Origin: Lingula anatina
Taxonomy: Eukaryota > Brachiopoda > Lingulata > Lingulida > Lingulidae
Direction: 5' to 3'
NCBI RefSeq assembly: GCF_001039355.2
Contig: NW_019775407.1
Location: 154,817 to 213,330 of the forward strand
Length of the DNA stretch: 58,514 nt
The translations under genes and the position numbers were made by a program. The notes beneath the pieces are model-generated. The model had not been told where the DNA came from, made no database searches, and saw nothing but the letters and a program-made list of their open reading frames with translations. Positions within the stretch are counted from its first letter, which is position 1; each line of letters begins with the position of its first letter. Below, in pieces: positions 47,001 to 58,514 of the stretch.

Positions 47001-48249
47001 CGGAAGACCAGACTCGTGTGAAGCAAAAGAGGACACACATAGTCTTGGGGCCAACTCTGATAAGGGCAAAGAAAAACCTGGATCTGCTAAAAGCAATGAA
47101 AACCAAAGAGCACATGAGGAGGGTGATGTTAGGCCTGCCTCCCCTCAAAAAGAAAACAGCCGTCCACCATCTAGTATTGCCTCCAATAAGAGTCACCACA
47201 GCAGAACTTCAAGCAAGGAAGACAAGGCTCCTGTTTCTCAGAGTGAGGAAAGACCGGCTTCAGCAGCAAGCAGCCACAGAAATAGTGTGAAACAAGAAGA
47301 GCAAGTCCACCGCAAGAATTCTGCTAACAGCAGTGAAAGTGGGCAAAGACAGAAGTCCATTGAACCAGCTTCAGAGAATACACAAGTGATTAAGTCGGCA
47401 AAGGATGTATCTCGTTCCCCATCTGAGATGAGTGTGCATCAGGAGATAAACAACAACAAAGTCAGCCCCTATCACAGTCGCAAGGGCTCAGCGTCCAGTA
47501 ACCGGAGCAAAGAGAAGGCAAGTGCCCAGCTACGCAGCAAGCTCAGTTCTGCTGGAAGTGTGAGAAGCATTCAGAATTTGAGTCCACAACATAGTAGGAG
47601 TGCATCTGCTGCAAGCAAGAGGAGTTCTGTGGGTAGCAGAAATAACTCTGCAACAAGCAACAGAAGTGATAACCAGAAGACCAGCCGACCTCCTTCCAGT
47701 GTTCATAGCAGCAGTGCCAAAGTGCCTTCTAAACCTGGAAGTGCAGCCGGAAGCAGACCAACCTCTACAGCTAATAGTGTCAAATCTGTCCAGAAGAGTC
47801 CATCTCACAGTGAAAAGGAGAAGAAAACCCTTGAAAAAGGTGAAAAGACCAAGGAAGATGATGATTATGATGATGACTTTGAGGATGAAGGTGAAGGGCA
47901 AGGTCAGACAGAGAAAAAAAAGGAGGGTGAAACTTATGAAGACTATGATGAAGACTTTGAAGAGGAAAATGAGAAGGAGCAAAAGAAGTTGCCAGAAACT
48001 ATTAAAACCTCTCAAACTAGTAGCCGTGACAATGCATCCATTACCTCAGAAACGAAGCCCCGCCCAGCAAGTGCACAGCCCCAGACTGAAGCTGATGATA
48101 ACAATGGTGGCTATGATGATGACTTTGAAAGCAACGGTGCCCACAGTGACACCGAGTTAGAGGTGAAGAAAAAGTCGACCAAAGATGACGGAGACACAAC
48201 CAGCATCCACACTTATGTTTCAGTGGAGCATGTGAGCTCAGGGGTGTAG
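30752..48249 (+). CDS. Unrecognised Ser/Arg-rich acidic protein with Y-D-D-D-F-E repeats
   Basis: Exons 30752-30885, 43693-43774, 44348-44448, 44809-44908, 45243-45402, 45674-45726, 45934-46070 and 46404-48249 join in consistent phase to 870 aa. Exon 1 starts MSVVSQSASDSDSY and ends in phase 2. Exon 2 continues as LETYMNYERRAERFDPSG, so the join across the 12.8-kb intron is plausible but unproven. Residues about 45-255 are the ordered, probably conserved part (GIGYYRTTVAM, HKYDYLYRVLDATKLDQ, HMIHRYRPSTKKSL), followed by a Q/K/E coiled-coil-like stretch. The rest is low complexity: an acidic block (MDEDDEDLVDYVYEDNDF), then about 400 residues rich in SARSR, RPxS and SxxS phrases. Near the end are three acidic aromatic repeats at about residues 743, 768 and 824 (DYDDDFED, DYDEDFEE, GYDDDFES). 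Such repeats make me think of ciliary or microtubule-associated proteins, but I cannot assign a family. The giant last exon (1846 nt) holds most of the disordered region. Confidence 0.75.
31463..31463. other. Single unknown base (possible contig join)
   Basis: An N directly after an AT run. Left of it is intron 1 of the Ser/Arg-rich gene. Right of it begins the block with FAM110-like exons, whose missing 3' exon would have to lie across this point. Some scaffolding tools write one N where two contigs are joined without a measured gap. Confidence 0.6.
31464..31573. repeat. Direct repeat flanking a short insert
   Basis: TGTTTCTATAATAGGACTTC plus TTTCCA occurs at about 31466 and again at about 31541. 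It begins within 3 bp of the N at 31463, the kind of sequence that can confuse an assembler. Confidence 0.8.
31745..37373 (-). CDS. FAM110-like protein, first two coding exons (3' part missing)
   Basis: FAM110 proteins are small vertebrate centrosome/spindle-pole-associated proteins. Exon 37271-37373 (ATG at 37373; acceptor CGTAG upstream) encodes MKPASG, then PLKILNKGPDYFRERV. Exon 31745-31883 joins in phase and encodes CKSAVQLLEETKSQYVKSTT. This matches the N-terminal FAM110 block as I know it: ILNKGPDYFR, then SAVxxLE, YVKS and a Q-x-P. The exon ends in phase 2 with GTTTGT. The family's C-terminal part (SKSDLS and the NARxIKWLY block) is nowhere in the window, and the sequence reaches the N at 31463 only 282 bp further on. 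The gene is thus truncated at that junction by assembly or rearrangement. It lies within an intron of the Ser/Arg-rich gene, on the opposite strand. Confidence 0.8.
33203..33419. mobile_element. MITE with TIR TTCCCACAGATTT
   Basis: About 217 bp, bounded by TA on both sides. The left end (GGTTCCCACAGATTTAGATC) matches the inverted right end (GATCTAAAAATCTGTGGGAA) imperfectly. A second internal inverted pair, AATTGCTGTCAGC / GCTGACAGCAATC, is also present. TA flanks fit a Tc1/mariner-like or other TA-targeting element. No coding capacity. Confidence 0.6.
36450..37007. mobile_element. Possible piggyBac-like short element (weak)
   Basis: The left end reads TTAACCCATTA and the right end TAATGGGTCAA, i.e. 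inverted ends next to TTAA on the left and a one-base variant on the right. The single N at 36469 lies in the left end. Beyond the first ten or so bases the TIR match is poor, so this is only a suggestion. Confidence 0.3.
36469..36469. other. Single unknown base (ambiguous base or contig join)
   Basis: An N inside the FAM110-like intron. The two FAM110-like exons lie on either side in the expected order and orientation, so if this is a join it seems correct. Confidence 0.6.
39142..39240 (-). other. Candidate 5' UTR exon of the FAM110-like gene
   Basis: A GC-richer patch on the minus strand ends in CGCCAG|GTAAGA at 39142, a strong donor, about 1.8 kb upstream of the coding exon, which itself follows an acceptor. 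The left edge of the exon is firm if it is spliced. The right edge (transcription start) is a guess. Confidence 0.4.
40081..40420. repeat. Degenerate tandem repeat, about 160 bp unit, 2-3 copies
   Basis: Units share GTTTTACCTTTTxTCT-CAAACTTA, GAAxTGATGAAT and CGGACCATTTTTCCAAAAGT. The third copy is diverged and partial. Origin unknown. Confidence 0.75.
40548..40698. mobile_element. Foldback MITE with 8-bp target duplication (hAT-like)
   Basis: Positions 40556-40617 pair with 40629-40690 (62-bp arms, two mismatches, 11-nt loop). CACGCATT is present exactly at 40548-40555 and 40691-40698. An 8-bp duplication is the hallmark of hAT transposases (also seen with a few other families). The whole 135-bp element is essentially two terminal repeats with no room for a gene. 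Confidence 0.88.
41229..41499. mobile_element. MITE with ends CAGTGGCGGAT / ATCCGCCCTG
   Basis: Starts CAGTGGCGGATTTGG and ends GGATCCGCCCTG, with long G and C runs inside. No clean target duplication was found. The style is that of hAT-derived non-autonomous elements common in marine invertebrates. Confidence 0.55.
41683..41866. mobile_element. MITE of the CAGGCCCGTAGCC family, copy 1
   Basis: Begins CAGGCCCGTAGCC plus a G-run. It shares internal phrases (CGAAAGAAC, TTTTGCTGG, CACTCTGGGT, AATTTxATC) with the copy at 56704-56871 in the same order. The right end is degenerate. Confidence 0.65.
42608..42650. repeat. 20/21-bp perfect direct duplication
   Basis: GAATTACTTTCAAGTCGGAT occurs twice in immediate succession about 200 bp upstream of the ZIP start codon. 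Confidence 0.9.
42856..43604 (+). CDS. ZIP (SLC39A1-3-like) zinc transporter, 5' exon only
   Basis: ZIP proteins import zinc into the cytoplasm. The ATG at 42856 is followed by TM1 (residues about 9-29), TM2 with the family block NCFAGGVFLGVAFFHLLPEA (about 51-70), TM3 (about 91-112) and a long TM3-TM4 loop with CHFHDGEDNH. The start of TM4 ends SLHAVFE, so H245 and E249 belong to the metal-binding HxxFEG motif. The unknown base at 43604 falls in the expected Gly codon. If it is G, a GT donor follows. The expected second half (rest of TM4, the TM5 HxxPE motif, TM6-8) is nowhere downstream. The next exon, 90 bp further on, belongs to another gene. This half alone cannot transport zinc. It is either cut by a contig join or a broken gene. 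Confidence 0.88.
43604..43604. other. Single unknown base at the ZIP exon end (possible contig join)
   Basis: An N in GAGGNGTATTC. It lies exactly where ZIP sequence ends. From here on the sequence is intron 1 of the Ser/Arg-rich gene. Confidence 0.65.
43990..44173. repeat. Nested AT-rich palindromes with (AT)n core
   Basis: AGCATATACGTGTATCATAT at 43990 is mirrored by ATATGATACACGTATATGCT at about 44107-44126, either side of a long (AT)n run. Next to it lies a perfect 30-bp palindrome (44144-44173, half-site TCACTTGGCTTATAT). Cruciform-prone intronic DNA. Confidence 0.85.
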
Positions 48250-51200
48250 GAGCCATTTTATCCCCCTCCCTCTTTGCCTCTCCCCCTACTCTGTTTCCAA
48301 ATGCTACTCAGGCCAGCTACCAACAACTGAATTCCACCTCCCAAATGCCCATTTCACATCAAGCAGTACAGTTTTCTGTATAGTCCCAGTTTTTCTTGGT
48401 CCAAACATGTTATTAGGCTATGGGCATTTTACTCTCTTTCATGGGCTCTAATTTACCAATATAAATTAATCCAGAGTACCCAGCCATGTTGATTGCTGGT
48501 GCTCTGTCTAGGTAATTCATATTTTAAAACCACTGGAAACAGAAAAGTGTGCCATTCATTGTGAATAGGGCCTTAAACAGCTAAAAGCTTTTTGTTCTTA
48601 TTGTTTGATGCTGAATAGAATCAATGGATTTGATAATGTTTGGGGTAAGACTGTTCAAAAACTTATACCCACCATTGGGATATGGGTAAAATTCACAGAC
48701 ACACATGTGAATGTTTTCTCTATGAAAACGCCACAGTCACCATTGTAATGAAACTGAGGCTGCTGTGCGGAGAGAGTCACAATTGTTTTTTTGCTCAAGG
48801 GTGTGTGTACAGCACATGAACCCACTATTAGCCTACTGGTTACATCATAGATCAAGTTAGTGTAAATATGGTTAAGATAAAAATTATGAACCGTTCACAA
48901 TGTACTTGTATCTCTGTTTTCTACTCAAGTGGATTCACGTTAATTTGTTAATCTGATTGCATTCAGCAAGAATTCCAGGGGAGTTGGTGCGCATTAGATA
49001 GGTCCACAAAATTCATTGTGAACGGTCCCTATGTCAATTTTTTTATTTCTTACATGGTAAATTTTTATGATAGCATGAGTATTTTGCTGATAAATTAATG
49101 GAAAAGGTCAAACCTCAAATTTTTTGTTACTCTTCCATGGATAATGCTCTCTGTGATCTCTGCTCATTTTGTAATGTTGTAATGTTTAAATTAATAGGGG
49201 ACAAGTTACTGGTGCCAAATGGTCCAAGGAAATTTATTAATTAGCATAAGCCATGTATTTGAACTGTGCCTAATTTATTTTAAAAAAAAACAACAAAACA
49301 GCTGAAAAAATGAGCAGATAAAAATATTAAAAATTAAGTGGGTAATTAAGAATAGTTACACAGGCATGGGCAATAGATATGCACAAAACAGCGACAAAAA
49401 AATTAATCCTTTTATAGGCATGCACACACACATGCATGCACTGGGACACTTTTCAGGAATGCTAATCATCAAGATAAGATATTATTGCTATGTGCATGAT
49501 TATGACCACTGCATGAATACCAGGTTGTGTTTCCAGACCTCTCACTGTCTGGCTTCATACTTCAGGCATGACTATATCTTACATTATCATATCTTACCCT
49601 GACAGATTGCCTGGTCATAATACTACTACATACCTATCGCTACATGCAGTCTGTGAACGGGGATTATCAGTTTGCTATTGGTAATTTGTTAGATATGTGT
49701 CAGCATCCTGAATTCCAGAGTTGATTGAAAATCAGATGCTGTATTTATTTACAATCATTCTTGCTGATTATATAATGGTTGTTCTCTGGTAAACTTAGAA
49801 AGTATGTATTGCCTTATGTGATCTCTGCTTACATACGGTGTGTGTACTTATTTAAGGGCTTTTTGCAGTAGTTATCTTGTTCTCATATATTTGATGTTGT
49901 CATTTTATTTGTGAAATATGACTCCTAGACGATCCTGTTCAGCCTTCACATGCAAATTTTAATTACCAGCCAAATATTGAAATTTAGGGCTTTTCCTAAA
50001 TCATTGAATGCATTAATCACTTGCAGTTGAAAATGTCAGCATTTTGTAATGACTGATAACAATATTTGAGTATGGAATTTTATCGTTTGTCTGAAATCGT
50101 GCCAAATTCTGATGCTTCCCTATACTGGTGTGGACACTGCTGTGCTCACTGGATGAAAACTCACAAATACATGTAATCCTATCACTTTCACGCATACACA
50201 CACTTTACATGATGGCATGGAACATGCAACAAACACAAACTCACACGCGCGCAAGAACACACACACCGTTCGGAACTTATATCGTGATACTTACCGATTA
50301 CGTTTCACCACTCACACTAGCCTGCCGTCAGGAGTGCTAATATTCATATTGGCTGATCAGATGTTGTTTCTTTTCACAGCGACCAATGCCAGGACATAAT
50401 TGAACTGTCAGTTTTACTCTTTTAAGTTTTTTGTCCCTATAATATTTTATGTTCCACTTATTACCCTGAGCATATGATCCAAGTGTCTATTTCACTCATC
50501 TAGCTTATAAGTTGACCAAATCGTAATTTATTCGGTTAATATGTTGCTGAGTTAAAATACTGCTAATATCTACAGGTTGATCTTTATTGTATTCCAAGGG
50601 ATAATGCTGCGCATATAGAAGTGTGAATATTTAGCGAAAATATTGGTTTGCCATTAATTTGTGAAAGCTTTAAGCGTCAGAAAGGTGCCTAAGATACAGA
50701 TATATGAAGGATTTATAGTAGCGCATTTTTTTTTTGTAATTGATAGACCTGTTATAATTATTATTATTATTTATGGTGACATATAAGACCAAATGAGGTG
50801 TTAATTATTAAAGGTCAACAAACATGTTCATATATAACAAGTTCATTAAAAATTGGATTCATTTTATACGTTAACATATTACTGGAAATTAGACTAAAAA
50901 CGTATATTACAATTAATTTAATAATGCATTCAGATTTTAGCAAGACAATTAGAAAATTGTAAATACAACGAATATGTACTAATGATTTTGCTGTAGGGTA
51001 ATCAAGACGCAAACCCTCAGTGCTACCTCAGTGTGTTAACAAGCTCTTGATCCCCTCTCACAATATTGTCACAATTTGTTAAATTTTGATAGGAACGCGT
51101 GCTGTATTATTACTGGATTAAGTCAGTAAAGCTCAATATCCTATGCAAAATGAATTGTTTGAGTTGTTTTTGATAAGTTTCAGGTGATGGCTGTTGAAGT

Positions 51201-52835
51201 GCTTCCGCGAAAAAGTAAGTGCTTTGCAACTTACTTTGTATTATGTATGCGGATGAAGGTTCAGTTTACGTGACAAGCGATTTGCCGCCCTCCCTCCCCC
51301 GCGAAGATATTTTGGAAAATGTGGAACAATTACAAAAATTTGAAAAATATGAAACAATTAAACAAAGAAACAATTTGGTAAGGACGAGGTCATAAAGCCG
51401 CCATTTCATTTTTGAAGAGAGGATGTGGTAACAACCTTTGTATAGGAAGGGCAGAGCAAGAAATAGCAAGAAAAGTTTTTTCAATTACTTATGGCCAAAA
51501 TAATTAGCTGAAAGGATCTGATACCGAGGAACAAACAAAAACATTTCCCATAAGCTCGAGATTGTTCATTTAAATTTGAAAGTGGTCTCCGAACTCCGGC
51601 CGATTAAATCTGTTGCCACGATAGTTGTTCACATTTTTCTAAAATTCGGAAACATGTATGAAGAAACTAATGCAAAGCAGATATCTTTTTGTATTTTTTA
51701 TTATAAAATTCCTTTCAGCAAATTCCAGAAATTGTGAAAACAGTAACATTTACCTTTTTTATTTCTATTCTTAGTCCTGATTGCACACATCACACTTTTT
51801 TACTTCTCTTTTTTTTTTTTTTTGTCATTTTCTCTTACTCATACGCACATTATTTTGGCTTACTATCCACACGAAATGATAAAATGATATAGAGAAGCTT
51901 ACATCATACGTAAAAAAACACGCTATTCATTATTCCCATTCATTCGAAAGCCATTTGTGTATCCGATGCATACAATGAAAGAAGAATAGGTCACTAGAAA
52001 TAACGTACACTTCAATGCGTCCTAGCAATTACACATATATTATTAACAAATCTGTTTATCTTTATGGAAATTCATAAACTCCTGTTTCCTTTCGATTTTG
52101 TTGCTTAGAATGCAAAGCATAACATCAGCTGTGCTTCAAGCTTTCAGTTAATATAAAAGTTTCAGTTTAAATCCGATTCTTCAATGATAGCGGTCATATC
52201 ACCTTCGCATAGGAGCATTGCACACACTCTACGCCTACACACGTACATTCCTCAAGCATGAACGCCGCACACACAATCTAGCTAGCCAGTAAAAACCATG
52301 AAAAAGACAATAAAAAATCATAAAATGGTGCGCATAATGTTGAGTCAGGCCAACTCGGGGCTTTGCCTGGAGATTTCGCAACCCTGATAAAGTGAACTAT
52401 ACTGATAGATGAAACCATGGCACGTAAGGGTGATTCACGGCAAAAAGTGGACAATGCTTTGCTTTTTTAAAAAAATAATGGACTTTTAGATGCGCGGGCC
52501 GTGCCAGATCTGTCCACCGTTCTCCGGTTTGTTGATTCTTTTCCTCGCCCTCCAACTCGCAACCCCAACCATGCCAACCCCCAACCAGTTACTGATATAT
52601 CTATTTTCAAACCATTTTATCAGTTATGATTAATTAGGGACCAATGCTGATATCTGCTGACACCAAAGCTACGGGTTTATGTACAGACACTGACACAGGT
52701 GCACTTTTTTGGTTACAGATTTTGTCTGGAAAACCTGTAATGTTCAGCCCATGTTTGAAAAAGTTGTTTTATGGAGCACCTGATCGTAAAAATTGGAATC
52801 GTAAGTAGAATATTAACTTGCAATGTTTAAACGAC
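48250..52835. other. Intergenic region with 3' UTRs of convergent genes
   Basis: About 4.6 kb between the stop codons of the Ser/Arg-rich gene (+) and the SRCR receptor (-). AT-rich with no coding exon. No canonical AATAAA lies close to the Ser/Arg-rich stop codon. A minus-strand AATAAA candidate (TTTATT near 51697) could serve the receptor. One MITE at 48889-49027. Confidence 0.55.
48889..49027. mobile_element. MITE with TIR ACCGTTCACAATG
   Basis: The left end AACCGTTCACAATG is mirrored by CATTGTGAACGGTC at the right. About 139 bp and non-coding. Similar end phrases (CATTCATTGTGAATAGGG near 48554; GCATTCACAATGAA near 2558) suggest related fragments. Confidence 0.6.
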
Positions 52836-57739
<4,904 letters not shown>

Positions 57740-58514
57740 CTTTCGCACGAGCCGTTCCCGCCAAGTGAAGATAGTTACTAATACATATATCGCATTTAGG
57801 AACAATTCAGATACATCAATTTCACGTACAGAGATAGAACATAGTACCAGTAATACTTTAATTAAACATTGCCAATCTACAAAACGATGATAAACGTTGC
57901 TCTCAAAAACAACCAGATATTCGGAGCTCTCTATACGCTAAACGATCTATTCAATACCCTCGGTTTATCGTGATAGAGAGACAAGTTGGAAATGATATGT
58001 AAAGATTGACATCAATGGCTATTTTATATACAATGCCGGTGTGTAGGTTTTAATCATCCTACGATGGCTACACAGCATTGTGGCGCAGACGGGAGCCGTC
58101 CCTTATCACTTATTGATTCTATCTAGAGCCCCTGATACACCGAGATTGCCACAGCTTGAAGAACGGATTTAAGCCCACTCTCACAAATATGTTATAATCG
58201 AGAAAGCTGCAACATTTAAAGTTCATTAATCCGATGTATAAATTTAAAATGGAATCGGCGTGAGAGTGGCCGAAATAATTTGATTAAGTTGTCACAAGCT
58301 CGGCGTAATGTGCACCAGTGTTACGCATAACTTTGCCATAATTGTGGGCAGCGTATCACATCATTGTCGTGATTAGAAGCTACCATTATTCTATTTCTGT
58401 GATGTTTGGGTGCACGAGTGAGAGTGAGTGAGCGTGTCTGAGCCTCTAAAGAATGCGGCTTGTGCGATACAAACAAGCATCACGTTTTAATAATAATAAT
58501 AATAATAATAATAA
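57740..58514. other. Upstream region of the SRCR receptor
   Basis: Promoter-proximal and upstream DNA for the minus-strand receptor. I see no coding exon and no convincing TATA box. It ends in an AAT trinucleotide repeat. Confidence 0.5.
58488..58514. repeat. (AAT)n microsatellite at the window end
   Basis: A pure AAT repeat that runs off the right edge. Confidence 0.95.

Noticed and set aside
47530-48160. Frames of about 160-190 aa overlapping the last exon of the Ser/Arg-rich gene in other frames
   Set aside because: Shadows of a strongly biased low-complexity coding region. The +1 frame (46404-48249) is the only one joined in phase to upstream exons.

Overview
This is an animal nuclear genome window: AT-rich, with GT-AG introns of 80 bp to several kb, poly(A) signals, microsatellites and many small foldback DNA elements. 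It has no bacterial features. The protein families (full-length ABCB transporter, LRAT-domain enzyme, shugoshin, FAM110, ZIP zinc transporter, SRCR receptor) and the repeat style suggest a marine invertebrate, probably a lophotrochozoan (mollusc, brachiopod or annelid type). I cannot name the species.

Layout. (1) 167-17149 (+): an ABCB1/P-glycoprotein-type full ABC transporter lacking only its first coding exon. It carries two tandem, homologous, same-length exons for TM9-TM10 (12243-12446 and 12530-12733) that look mutually exclusive, and an 18-nt in-frame linker microexon (8212-8229). (2) 19885-29551 (-): a large shugoshin-like cohesin protector, convergent with ABCB, with the N-terminal coiled coil and the C-terminal basic K-E-P-S-L box. 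(3) 21673-22938 (+): a single-exon gene inside the last shugoshin intron, joining an LRAT/NlpC-P60-type domain to C-terminal W..GY repeats like the DUF7477 repeats I know from plant kinases. (4) About 30240-30750: a CpG-containing divergent promoter with a TCTCGCGAGA palindrome, CCAAT box, E-box and YY1-like site. (5) 30752-48249 (+): an 870-aa Ser/Arg-rich acidic protein I do not recognise, with three Y-x-D-D-F-E-like repeats. (6) Inside its 12.8-kb first intron lie the 5' halves of two unrelated genes pointing outwards: FAM110-like (-, 31745-37373) and a ZIP1-3-type zinc transporter (+, 42856-43604). Both stop at single unknown bases (31463 and 43604). The block 31464-43603 is therefore probably a misplaced contig, or less likely a real insertion. 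(7) 52836-57739 (-): a complete 626-aa type I receptor with signal peptide, two SRCR domains, stalk, TM helix and a tail with NPxY, YxN and PDZ-ligand motifs.

The spliced models were built by hand from reading frame, splice dinucleotides and phase. Phases are consistent along ABCB, the Ser/Arg-rich gene, FAM110 and the SRCR receptor. In shugoshin only the last junction is doubtful. There is no shared pathway: these are ordinary neighbouring animal genes. The most notable points are the alternative TM9-TM10 exons, the LRAT fusion, the structural anomaly at 31464-43603 and several near-perfect long hairpins.
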